A stretch of DNA of 64,000 nucleotides from NCBI RefSeq assembly GCF_000374525.1, contig NZ_KB894573.1, positions 263,745 through 327,744 of the forward strand, in the 5' to 3' direction. Source of the DNA: Amorphus coralli DSM 19760 (GTDB taxonomy: Bacteria; Pseudomonadota; Alphaproteobacteria; Rhizobiales; Amorphaceae). The notes beneath the pieces are model-generated. The model searched no databases. It saw nothing but the letters and a program-made list of their open reading frames with translations, and was not told the origin of the DNA. A program made the position numbers and the translations under genes. Positions 41,913 to 49,934 of this stretch are shown piece by piece; the first letter of the stretch is position 1; each line of letters starts with the position of its first letter.

Positions 41913-42371
41913 TCAGGTGCCCAGATAGTGCAGCGTCAGGGTCCGCGGCCGGCCACTGGCCCGATGCTCGATGAGGTAAAGCCCTTGCCACGTTCCCAGA
42001 TCCATCCGGCCGTCGATCACCGGAACGGCAAGGCTCGCGCCGGTCACCATTGTCTTGATGTGCGCCGGCATGTCGTCCGGTCCCTCCGAACCGTGCCGGT
42101 AGCCGGCATGCGCCGGGGCGATCCGGTCGAGAGCGTCGAGAAGATCGGCCAGGACGTCCGGGTCGGCGTTCTCCTGGATGGTCAGCGAAGCGGAGGTGTG
42201 CCGGAGGAAGACGGTGATGAGGCCCTCGCCCGCCCCGATCTCGCGCAGCCAGCCGTCGACCTGCGCGGTCACGTCGTGCACATGGCGTGGCCTGGTGGAG
42301 ACAGTCAGCCGGGTCAGCGCCTGTCCGAGGCCGGTTTCGAGCGCGTCTGCCATTTTCCGATTGCTCCGCAT
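41913..42371 (-). CDS. YjbQ (UPF0047) family protein
   Basis: A 152-residue conserved protein. The family core LITVFLRHTSASLTIQENAD, the His-rich YRHGSEGPDDMPAHIK and MDLGTWQGLYLIEHR are visible. Homologues have weak thiamine phosphate synthase activity and the family is annotated as secondary thiamine-phosphate synthase; the true role is unsettled. GGAG lies 7 nt before ATG 42371. It is divergent from the thioesterase gene at 42426. Confidence 0.9.
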   Translation of the reverse strand: MRSNRKMADALETGLGQALTRLTVSTRPRHVHDVTAQVDGWLREIGAGEGLITVFLRHTSASLTIQENADPDVLADLLDALDRIAPAHAGYRHGSEGPDDMPAHIKTMVTGASLAVPVIDGRMDLGTWQGLYLIEHRASGRPRTLTLHYLGT

Positions 42372-42425
42372 GGTCTATCTCCGGTTGGCGGACGCCCAAG
42401 GACCGCCTGAAAGGAATTCCAGCCG

Positions 42426-43292
42426 ATGCCGGCCCTCCAGACCCAAGTCTCGTTCGTCAACGCCTGGGAATGCGATGAGAACGACCACCTGAACGTCCAG
42501 TTCTATTTCGGGCGCTTCACGGAGGCCGACCAGCACGTCCGCGCCATGCTGGCACTGGATCCCGCCTTCCGGCGCTCCGCCCGGCTGGTTCGCTACCACG
42601 CCGAGCTGCGCGAGGACGACCTTGTCGAGATCGAGAGCGGCTTCGCACTCGGCGATGACGGCGATGTCGCACTGGTCCATGCCCTGAAGCGCATGACCGA
42701 CGGCAAGGTCTGCGCCACGGCCTGCGACAGTTTTGGCGACCATGCACGTGAACTCTACGCCTTCGCCCGCCGTTCGGATGCCATCACCGACGTGGACGCC
42801 AGACTCTACCGGCCGCGCGGTGTGACCGGCGGGCCGGCACCTGCCGCCAGTCGCACCGAGCTCGTGGCGGCCGGTGCCTTCGTCACGGCGCGGGCCGTCG
42901 TCCGGCCGGAAAACTGCGACCATGAGGGCCTCGCCCTCGACCGCACCCACATCGGTCATTTCTCCGACGGGGCGTCGATCTTCTGGGAGAAGATCGGCCT
43001 GACCAAGGCGTTCATCAATCGGCAGGGATGGGGTCGGGTCGCGGTTGAGATGCGGCTTGCCCTGCACGATGCGTTCGTCGCCGGCGACCTTGTCGAGCAG
43101 TTCACCGTCCTGCTCGCCAGAAGCGAGCGCACCATCACCTTCCGTCACTACCAGTTCGAGGCCCGTTCCGGCCGGCTTGTCGCCATCGGCGACTGTGTCG
43201 GCATGGCAATGGATCTTGCCACGCGCAAGGCGGTCCGCTTTCCCGAGGGACAGATCTCCGTCGCTCCGCAGCTTTCGGAAACCGCCGAATGA
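42426..43292 (+). CDS. Thioesterase family protein (double hot-dog)
   Basis: A 288-residue protein with two hot-dog-like halves. The first begins VSFVNAWECDENDHLNVQFY, like 4-hydroxybenzoyl-CoA/acyl-CoA thioesterases with the catalytic acidic residue in DENDHLN. The second begins ARAVVRPENCDHEGLALDRTHIGHF. It probably hydrolyses an acyl- or aryl-CoA; the substrate is unknown. Its stop overlaps the start of the D,D-carboxypeptidase gene (ATGA, 43289-43292). Confidence 0.82.
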   Translation: MPALQTQVSFVNAWECDENDHLNVQFYFGRFTEADQHVRAMLALDPAFRRSARLVRYHAELREDDLVEIESGFALGDDGDVALVHALKRMTDGKVCATACDSFGDHARELYAFARRSDAITDVDARLYRPRGVTGGPAPAASRTELVAAGAFVTARAVVRPENCDHEGLALDRTHIGHFSDGASIFWEKIGLTKAFINRQGWGRVAVEMRLALHDAFVAGDLVEQFTVLLARSERTITFRHYQFEARSGRLVAIGDCVGMAMDLATRKAVRFPEGQISVAPQLSETAE

Positions 43293-44179
43293 CCGCCCGC
43301 GCGCCGCGCCCGGCGTCGTTCCTGAAAGCCGCGGCTCTCGCCGCCCTGCTTGCGCTGGCCGCGTGCCAGTCGGCGCCGGAGCCCGCTCCGGAGCCGGTCG
43401 AACCGCCGCCGCCGACCGTTCAGGCCGCGCCGCTCGAAGTTCTCCTGGGCACCGCCGAGGTGCGCGGCCATTCGGTCTATGTGGCCGACATGGCCAGCGG
43501 CAAATCCCTCTACGAGGAGAACGCCGAGGCCCTGCGCTTCCCGGCCTCGCTCACCAAGATGATGACCCTCTACCTGCTGTTCGAGGCGGTGGAGACCGGC
43601 AGCCTGTCCCTCAACGACGATCTGCCGGTGTCGACGACCGCGGCCTCCATGCCGCCGTCCAAGATCGGCCTGAAGGCGGGCTCCACCATCAAGGTCCGCG
43701 ACGCCGCCCAGGCGATGGCCATCAAGTCGGCCAACGACGTGGCCGTCGTCGTTGCCGAGGCGCTCGCCGGGTCGGAGACCGAGTTCGCCGCCCAGATGAC
43801 CGCCCGCGCCCGCGGCCTCGGCATGCAACGCACCCGCTTCGTCAATGCCTCCGGGCTGCCCGACACGCGGCAGGTCACCACGGCGCTGGACATGGCCATT
43901 CTCGGCCGCGCCCTGCAGACCCGCTACCCGCGCTTCGCCCCCTACTTCCGCGCCAAGGAGTTCCGCTACAACGGCCGCACCTACAAGGCGACCAACAAGC
44001 TTCTCGGCAAGGTGCGTGGCGTCGACGGTATCAAGACCGGCTACGTCCGGATGTCGGGCTACAACCTCGTTGCGTCCGCCCGGCGCGGCGGCCGGCGTCT
44101 CATCGTCGTGGTGATCGGCGGGCGGACGGGCCGCGACCGCGATCGCGAAGTCACCGAGCTGATCGAACGCTATATGTGA
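43289..44179 (+). CDS. D-alanyl-D-alanine carboxypeptidase (PBP5/6 type) lipoprotein
   Basis: A 296-residue penicillin-binding protein that trims the terminal D-Ala of peptidoglycan stem peptides. The signal peptide ends in lipobox LAAC (Cys26), so it is a lipoprotein, followed by a Pro/Glu-rich linker. Catalytic motifs: SLTK at 87-90, SAN at 147-149, KTG at 249-251. The C-terminal PBP5-type stalk domain is missing, and the protein ends shortly after the KTG strand. This is typical of short alphaproteobacterial members. Translationally coupled to the thioesterase. Confidence 0.9.
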   Translation: MTARAPRPASFLKAAALAALLALAACQSAPEPAPEPVEPPPPTVQAAPLEVLLGTAEVRGHSVYVADMASGKSLYEENAEALRFPASLTKMMTLYLLFEAVETGSLSLNDDLPVSTTAASMPPSKIGLKAGSTIKVRDAAQAMAIKSANDVAVVVAEALAGSETEFAAQMTARARGLGMQRTRFVNASGLPDTRQVTTALDMAILGRALQTRYPRFAPYFRAKEFRYNGRTYKATNKLLGKVRGVDGIKTGYVRMSGYNLVASARRGGRRLIVVVIGGRTGRDRDREVTELIERYM

Positions 44180-44195
44180 GCCCGGCCGGGCGCCG

Positions 44196-44717
44196 CTACC
44201 GGGCGGAGCCGCCATCCGGCTCCATGTCGCGCTGGAACTCGCGCAGCACGCCGAACAGACGGCGCATGGCGTCCTCGGTGAAGTCGAGGGCCCGATCGAG
44301 TTCCTCGTCCTCGGCCGCGAACCGTTCGGCCTCCGCCGCGCGGCCGGCCCCCTCGGCCAGGTCGGTCCGTGCCGCCGCTCCTGCCTCCACGGGCGCGTCG
44401 GCCAGGCCCGCGATCTCCGCAAGCCGCGTCTCCAGCGCCGCCACGCGGGCTTCCAGCGCGGCCTTCTCCGTTTCCAGCGCCTCGATCTCGGCCTCGTAGG
44501 CCCCGCGATCCTCGGCAATGAGTTCGCAGGTCCACGCCTCCCCACGCTCCCGGCACAGCGAAACGACACCGCTCTCCCGGTCGAGACGCAGATAACCGGC
44601 CCGCACTTCCTGAAGGACGTAGCGGCCCTCACCATCGGATGGCGGCGCCGACTGGGCCAGGACCGGGGCGGTGCAGAGAGCGGGCAGGACGACGAGAAGC
44701 CAGGCACGCGCGAACAT
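44196..44717 (-). CDS. Secreted protein with coiled coil, unknown function
   Basis: A 173-residue protein with signal peptide (MFARAWLLVVLPALCTAPVLA). A short domain has two cysteines (GVVSLCRERGEAWTCELIAE), which could form a disulfide. A long acidic coiled coil follows (EAEIEALETEKAALEARVAA and onward). I recognise no family. It converges with the D,D-carboxypeptidase gene (16 bp apart). The Cys domain resembles small periplasmic domains, but no function can be given. Confidence 0.7.
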   Translation of the reverse strand: MFARAWLLVVLPALCTAPVLAQSAPPSDGEGRYVLQEVRAGYLRLDRESGVVSLCRERGEAWTCELIAEDRGAYEAEIEALETEKAALEARVAALETRLAEIAGLADAPVEAGAAARTDLAEGAGRAAEAERFAAEDEELDRALDFTEDAMRRLFGVLREFQRDMEPDGGSAR

Positions 44718-44847
44718 GGCGGGATCTCCGAGACATGATCGAGCCGGACAGCGGGAGCGGCCGGCGCTCACCCTGACACCATACAGGACGTCGTGGCGCG
44801 AGCGTGGCATGCTCTCGGCCGAGACCGACGGGTACGGGAGGACGACC

Positions 44848-44958
44848 ATGCGCGCCATGATCCTCACGCGGCCGGGCGAGCCGCTGGTGATGACGGAGCT
44901 GCCGACCCCCGAGCCGGGGCCCGGCCGGCTCAGCGGCGCCGCCGTCCTGACCCCGTGA
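44848..44958 (+). pseudogene. Truncated zinc-type alcohol dehydrogenase remnant
   Basis: A 36-codon frame with a good RBS (GGGAGG at 44836-44841) starts MRAMILTRPGEPLVMTELP and continues with TPEPGPGR. That is the exact N-terminal pattern of zinc-dependent alcohol dehydrogenases. Where the family continues into the zinc-binding GVC motif, this frame diverges (LSGAAVLTP) and stops. The next gene starts 6 bp later on the other strand. I read it as what is left after a deletion. Confidence 0.7.
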
Positions 44959-44964
44959 GCCCGG

Positions 44965-45588
44965 TCAGGAGGAGCGCTGCACCGCCGCCGTGGCCAGGCC
45001 GGCGGCCACCAGCACCGAGCCGCCGATCTTCTGGGCAAGCCCCAGCGTGGCGGGACGCCGGAAGCGCTCCCGGACAGCCGAGGCGGCCAGCGCATAGGCG
45101 AGCGCGTTGACGATCGCCAGCACAACGAACGTCCCGCCCAGCAGGATAAGCTGCGGCGCCACCGCCGCTGTCGGCGACACGAATTGCGGCAGGAAGGCGA
45201 TGAAGAAGACGATGCCCTTGGGGTTCAGCGCCGTCACCAGCCAGGCGTGGAACAGGATGCGCCGGCCCTCCTTCTCCGGCGGCGCGGCCACCTCCAGCGC
45301 GGCCGCCCCGGCCCGCCACATCTTGATGCCGAGATAGACGAGATAGGCCGCGCCGATCCATTTCAGCACCATGAACAGGCTTGCGGAGGCCGCGAGAATC
45401 GCTCCAAGCCCTAGGAGGGAGACGGTCGCGGCCGTCGCATCGCCCAGCGCCACCCCCACCACCGACGGCAGCAGGGCCGCCCGGCCGCGCGAGACCGCGT
45501 AGGAGATGACCAGGAGGATCGTGGGGCCGGGAATGGCGAGCACCACGAGGGTCGCCACGACGTAGGCGGCATAGATGTCGGCAGTCAT
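44965..45588 (-). CDS. LysE/RhtB family amino acid exporter
   Basis: A 207-residue inner-membrane exporter with about six hydrophobic segments. The family N-terminal signature LAIPGPTILLVISYAVSRGR is clear, and ALNPKGIVFFIAFLPQFV follows at mid-protein. RhtB relatives export homoserine, threonine or similar. The start ATG 45588 (MTADIYAAYVVAT) is favoured by the family start. It is divergent from the extensin-like gene with almost no space between the starts. Confidence 0.9.
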   Translation of the reverse strand: MTADIYAAYVVATLVVLAIPGPTILLVISYAVSRGRAALLPSVVGVALGDATAATVSLLGLGAILAASASLFMVLKWIGAAYLVYLGIKMWRAGAAALEVAAPPEKEGRRILFHAWLVTALNPKGIVFFIAFLPQFVSPTAAVAPQLILLGGTFVVLAIVNALAYALAASAVRERFRRPATLGLAQKIGGSVLVAAGLATAAVQRSS

Positions 45589-45591
45589 GGC

Positions 45592-46746
45592 ATGACGGTC
45601 TTTCGTGCAATCGGAACCCAAACCCGGATCAAGCCCCGGGCGTTGGCCTCTCGCAAGACCTTTTTTCGCCGCACAGGAGGCCTGACCGCCATCGACCGTT
45701 CAAGGCCCCATTTGCGATACACGGTCTGGACGGCGGTCTCCGTCCTGGCACTGGTGACGTGCGCGCGCGCCGCCGAGCCGGCCCCGACCCCCGCGCCGAA
45801 ACCGGGCAGCGCCATCGACGGCGCAATCCGGCCGCCCATCGCAGAAGTGCCGCTTCCCGAACGCTCGCCGGAGAACTCGCCCGCTCCGCCCGCGCGGCCC
45901 GTCGCCCCTGAACCCGCGCCGTCCGCCGACGCCGTGCCGGCGCCACCCGAACCCGCACCCGAGCCTCCCGCCTCCGCCGCCGAGGCACTGCCGGAGCCCG
46001 CCCCCGCCCCTCCTGTCGCCGAGCCCGCGCCTGCGCTGGCCGACACCGGCCCCATCGGCGACCCGGCCCCGAAGCGGTCCATTGCCAATCTGCCGCTGCC
46101 CCGGCCGGCCTACGACCCGCCGCCCCGGCCGCCTCTCGATGACCAGGCCGTTGCCAGGCGCGAACCGGCCGGTCCGCCGCCCGCCAACCCGCTCATGGCC
46201 GAACGCGGCTGCCTGTTCCCGCCCGCCGTTCACGCTGACTTCGAGATCAGCCCGCCAGTCGCCGCCGAGGATGGCTGCTTCATCGTCAATCCCGTGCGCC
46301 TTCTGAGCGTCGGGGCCGATCCGGCCATCGCCTTCGTCGAGCCGCCACTGGTGTCCTGCGCCTTTGCCAACGCGCTCGCCGGCTTCCTCGTCGAAGACGC
46401 CCAGCCGCTAGCGCTCGACCTGCTGGAAAGTCCCATCGCCGAGGTCGGGCCGGGCACGTCCTATGCCTGCCGGGGCCGCAACAACGACCCGGACGCCAAG
46501 CTATCCGAGCACGCCTTCGGCAATGCCTTCGACTTGCAGGCTGTGAAGCTCGTCAGCGGACGCTTCCTGACCGTGGTGGGAGGCTGGAACACCGCCGGGA
46601 CCGAGCGGGAGTTCTGGCACACGCTGCAACGCGAGGCCTGCGAGCGGTTCAGGACCGTCCTCGGACCGAACGCCGATGCCCTGCATGCCGACCATTTCCA
46701 CCTCGACATGGCCCAGCGCCGCAACGATTACACGCTGTGCCAATGA
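45592..46746 (+). CDS. Extensin-like C-terminal domain protein, exported
   Basis: Up to 384 residues. A signal-like segment (VWTAVSVLALVTCARAAEP) precedes about 130 residues of low-complexity Pro/Ala/Glu sequence. The C-terminal 180 residues are an extensin-like (DUF/Pfam extensin-like_C) domain with CAFANALAGFLVEDA, SEHAFGNAFDL and HADHFHLDMA; this His/Asp set resembles LAS-type zinc peptidases. A role in cell-wall cleavage is likely but unproven. The start is doubtful: ATG 45592 lies 4 bp from the divergent gene's start, and a TTG at 45712 directly before the signal peptide is a real alternative. Confidence 0.82.
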   Translation: MTVFRAIGTQTRIKPRALASRKTFFRRTGGLTAIDRSRPHLRYTVWTAVSVLALVTCARAAEPAPTPAPKPGSAIDGAIRPPIAEVPLPERSPENSPAPPARPVAPEPAPSADAVPAPPEPAPEPPASAAEALPEPAPAPPVAEPAPALADTGPIGDPAPKRSIANLPLPRPAYDPPPRPPLDDQAVARREPAGPPPANPLMAERGCLFPPAVHADFEISPPVAAEDGCFIVNPVRLLSVGADPAIAFVEPPLVSCAFANALAGFLVEDAQPLALDLLESPIAEVGPGTSYACRGRNNDPDAKLSEHAFGNAFDLQAVKLVSGRFLTVVGGWNTAGTEREFWHTLQREACERFRTVLGPNADALHADHFHLDMAQRRNDYTLCQ

Positions 46747-46750
46747 AAAA

Positions 46751-46770
46751 CGGCGGGCTTTCGCCCGCCG
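46751..46770. terminator. Terminator between convergent extensin-like gene and degP
   Basis: An 8-bp stem CGGCGGGC (46751-46758) with GCCCGCCG (46763-46770) and a TTTC loop. On the minus strand it is followed by five T residues, so it mainly ends degP transcription. Confidence 0.8.
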
Positions 46771-46803
46771 TCCTCGCGTCGTTCTCGGGGCAGATCGGTC
46801 CGC

Positions 46804-48297
46804 CTAGTCGTCGAGGCGCACCGCCACGAAGCGCAGCTCGCCATTGCCATTCGACAGAAGCAGCAGCGCGGTCTTGCGGCCGTCTTCCTCCAGCGCGTCG
46901 ACCTTTTCCTGGACGTCGGCCGGAGAGCTCACCGGCTCCTGCGCCACCTCGACGATGACGTCGCCGGCCTGCACCCGCTTCTCCGCCGCCGGTCCGTTCG
47001 GATCGACCTCGCTGACGACGACGCCATTCACGTCCTCGGCCAGATCGAACTCCTCGCGGAGCGCGTCGGTCATCGCCGACAGCGTCATGCCGAGGAGCGT
47101 GGTCTGCTCGACCTCGGTCGCGTCATCGCCGGAAGTCTCCTCGTCGCCGCCTGTGGCCAGGACCGTCTTCTCGGCTTCCTCAAGGCGGCCGAGCGTCACC
47201 GGAATGGTCACCGTCTCACCGTCGCGCAGAAGCTCAACCGGCACGTCGACGCCGATATCGGTGTCGGCCACCATCCGCGGCAGGTCGCGCATGGACGGCA
47301 CCTTCTCGCCGTTGAAGGAGAGGATCACGTCGCCGGCCTCAATGCCGGCATCCTCGGCCGGGCCGCCCTCGGTCACGCCGGCAACCAGCGCGCCATAGGA
47401 GCCGTTCATGCCCAGGCTGTCGGCGATGTCGTCGGTCACCGTCTGGATGCGGACGCCGAGCCAGCCACGGCGGGTCTCGCCATACTCCTTCAGCTGGTTG
47501 ATGACGTGCACGGCGATCTCGGATGGGATCGAGAAGCCGATGCCGATGGAGCCGCCGGACGGCGAGATGATCGCCGTGTTCACGCCAACGACCTCGCCGC
47601 TCATGTTGAACAGCGGACCGCCGGAGTTGCCGCGGTTGATGGCCGCGTCGGTCTGGATGTAGTCGTCATAGGGACCGGAGTTGATGTCGCGGTCGCGCGC
47701 CGAGACGACGCCCACCGTCAGCGTGCCGCCGAGCCCGAACGGGTTGCCGATGGCCATCACCCAGTCGCCGATGCGCATATCGTCGGACGTGCCGAACTCC
47801 AGCGCCTTCAGCGGCTCTTCCGGCTCCACCTTGAGGAGCGCCAGATCGGTCTTCGGATCGACGCCCAGCACTTCCGCCTTCAGGCTGCGGTCGTCGTTGA
47901 AGTTAACCAGGATCTCGTCGGCATCCTCGATGACGTGGTTGTTGGTCACCACGAGGCCGTCCTCGGAGATCACGAAACCGGAGCCAAGCGACTGCACGCG
48001 CCGCGGCCGGTCGTCCTCGTCCTGCTGCTTGTCGAAGAACTCGTTGAAGAACTCCTCGAAGGGCGAGCCTTCGGGAATCCGCGGCGTCGGCGCCGACCGG
48101 CGGCCGCTCACCTCCTGCGAGGTGGAGATGTTCACCACCGAATCGAACAGCGGCTCGGCGATGTCGGCAACCGACTGCGGCCCCTGGGCGACAGCCGGCG
48201 CGGCGGCCATGACCGCACCCGCGACGAGGGCCGCCGCGGTGCCCCTGGATAGTGTCTGCCATACGCTCCGCAAGGGCTGCACGTTCGCCGTCATCAT
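46804..48297 (-). CDS. degP: Periplasmic serine protease/chaperone DegP (Do family)
   Basis: A 497-residue HtrA-type protease. A signal peptide (cleaved near AQG at 38) is followed by the trypsin-like domain with catalytic His121 (TNNHVIED), Asp151 (TDLALLKV) and Ser225 (NRGNSGGPLF), then two PDZ domains (about 280-370 and 410-495). It degrades or refolds damaged envelope proteins. ATG 48297 has GGAGG 4-6 nt upstream. It lies 177 bp downstream of the hflKC-DUF2065 genes, as in relatives. Confidence 0.95.
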   Translation of the reverse strand: MMTANVQPLRSVWQTLSRGTAAALVAGAVMAAAPAVAQGPQSVADIAEPLFDSVVNISTSQEVSGRRSAPTPRIPEGSPFEEFFNEFFDKQQDEDDRPRRVQSLGSGFVISEDGLVVTNNHVIEDADEILVNFNDDRSLKAEVLGVDPKTDLALLKVEPEEPLKALEFGTSDDMRIGDWVMAIGNPFGLGGTLTVGVVSARDRDINSGPYDDYIQTDAAINRGNSGGPLFNMSGEVVGVNTAIISPSGGSIGIGFSIPSEIAVHVINQLKEYGETRRGWLGVRIQTVTDDIADSLGMNGSYGALVAGVTEGGPAEDAGIEAGDVILSFNGEKVPSMRDLPRMVADTDIGVDVPVELLRDGETVTIPVTLGRLEEAEKTVLATGGDEETSGDDATEVEQTTLLGMTLSAMTDALREEFDLAEDVNGVVVSEVDPNGPAAEKRVQAGDVIVEVAQEPVSSPADVQEKVDALEEDGRKTALLLLSNGNGELRFVAVRLDD

Positions 48298-48474
48298 GTC
48301 TCCTCCAACGAGGTTCGCACGGCGCCGTGGCGCCCGTGTCTGCATCTGTCGGCCCGGGGGGCCTGCATGGCGCCCGGACCGTGTCCTGTCTGCCGCCGGT
48401 TTTCGGTCCGGCTGACCGGCCGCGTGGCGGCCGCCTCCTTCACCCGCAATCTGGACGCCAGCATGGCGGCGGGC

Positions 48475-48660
48475 TCAGCCGCGAGCCATCCACACGACAA
48501 GCACGCCGACGGCGAGCACCGCCACCCCGGCGATGCGCAGCACCTGGTCCGGCGTCTCGATGGCCTGGCTCATCATCCGCTTCAGCGGTCCGGGGAACGC
48601 TGCGTACAGCGTTCCCTCGATGGCGAGCACGAGTCCGATCGCGACGAGAAGGTCCGTCAT
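48475..48660 (-). CDS. DUF2065 (YjeT-like) small membrane protein
   Basis: A 61-residue protein with two hydrophobic segments (LLVAIGLVLAIEGTLYAAFP and VAGVAV-like LRIAGVAVLAVGVLVVWMA) joined by the PLKRMMSQ loop typical of DUF2065. Its start overlaps the hflC stop by 4 nt (48657-48660). The family consistently sits with hflKC, but its role is unknown. Confidence 0.88.
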   Translation of the reverse strand: MTDLLVAIGLVLAIEGTLYAAFPGPLKRMMSQAIETPDQVLRIAGVAVLAVGVLVVWMARG

Positions 48661-49934
48661 TGCGCCGGCTGCGAAGCCGGCGCCGACGTGTTGCCGCTGG
48701 GAGCGGTGGACCCGGAGGACGAGCCGGAGCCCGTGGACGGAACGGCCACGCCCGTGGGACCGGTTTCGCCATTGTCGTTGGCGGCGGCGCCCGAGGCGTT
48801 GTCGTTGGCGGCCCCTGAACCGGACGCGTCACCCGACGCGGCCTTCTCGGCCGCCTCGGTTTCCTGACGGGCCCGCTCCTCGACGGCCTGGACCTCTTCC
48901 TCGACCTGCGCGTCAAGCGAGGAGGAGTCCACGGCGGAGCTGCTTTCCAACGGGGCTCCCGGCCCCGGCTGCGCCGCCCCGCCCTCGCTGGCCGAAGGCC
49001 GCACGACGGGGGTACCGAGACTCGGCAGGCTCTGCGCCTGCTGCGGATCCGGCAGGACGCGCGGATCCTCGCCACCGGTCGGGCTGTTGAAGTAGCGGAA
49101 GAACTCCGAGTTGGGCGAGATCACCAGACGGGTGTCGTTGGAGTTCATGCTCTTCTCGTAGGCCTCCATCGACCGGAAGAAGGCGAAGAAGCCCGGGTCG
49201 CGGTTGTAGGCATCGGCGAAGATGGAGCTTCGCTGGGCGTCGCCCTGACCACGGACCTGCTCGGCTTCCTTGTTCGCTTCCGCGACGATGACCGTCGCCT
49301 GGCGATCGGCGTTCGCCCGGATGCGCTGGGCGGCTTCCTCACCCTCGGCCCGGATCTCCGTCGCTTCCTGCTGACGCTCGGTCTGCATGCGGCGGAAGAT
49401 CGCCTGGCTGTTGGCCTCCGGCAGGTCGGCGCGGCGGATGCGGACATCCACGACCTTGATGCCGAGCGCGTCGGCACGGCTCTGCACCTCGGTGCGGATC
49501 CGCTCCATCAGCTGCGGCCGGTCGTCCCGGACGATCTCGGTGAAGGAGGCGTCGGCCAGAACGGCGCGCAGCGCCGACTGCATGAAGGTCGACAGGCGGC
49601 TGGCGCCTTCCGCGATGTTGTTCACCGACTGGTAGAACAGCACCGGGTTGTCGATCCGGTAGCGGGCGAACGCGTCCACCACGAGACGCTTCTGGTCCTC
49701 GGCGATGATTTCCTGGGCCGGAACGTCGAGGTCGAGGATCCGCCTGTCGAGGAACAGGACGTTCTGCACGAACGGGATCTTGAAGTAGAGACCCGGCTCG
49801 GTCACCGCCCGGCGGACCTGACCGAACTGCAGGATGAGCGCCTGCTGGGTCGGGTTCAGCACGAACAGCGACGTGTTGATGAGGATGATGGCGCCGACGA
49901 AGACGGCGATGAGAGCAACGAGACCTGCGCGCAT
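48657..49934 (-). CDS. hflC: HflC, SPFH-domain regulator of the FtsH protease
   Basis: A 425-residue membrane-anchored protein: one N-terminal helix (GLVALIAVFVGAIILINTSL), an SPFH domain (about 25-200: RAVTEPGLYFKIPFVQNVLF, DAFARYRIDNPVLFYQ), a helical region, and the DPGFFAFFRSMEAYEKSM segment. With HflK it forms the cage around FtsH. The usual protein ends near 300; here about 115 residues of Ser/Gly/Ala/Glu low-complexity sequence follow. The start overlaps the hflK stop by one base (TAATG). Confidence 0.93.
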   Translation of the reverse strand: MRAGLVALIAVFVGAIILINTSLFVLNPTQQALILQFGQVRRAVTEPGLYFKIPFVQNVLFLDRRILDLDVPAQEIIAEDQKRLVVDAFARYRIDNPVLFYQSVNNIAEGASRLSTFMQSALRAVLADASFTEIVRDDRPQLMERIRTEVQSRADALGIKVVDVRIRRADLPEANSQAIFRRMQTERQQEATEIRAEGEEAAQRIRANADRQATVIVAEANKEAEQVRGQGDAQRSSIFADAYNRDPGFFAFFRSMEAYEKSMNSNDTRLVISPNSEFFRYFNSPTGGEDPRVLPDPQQAQSLPSLGTPVVRPSASEGGAAQPGPGAPLESSSAVDSSSLDAQVEEEVQAVEERARQETEAAEKAASGDASGSGAANDNASGAAANDNGETGPTGVAVPSTGSGSSSGSTAPSGNTSAPASQPAQ

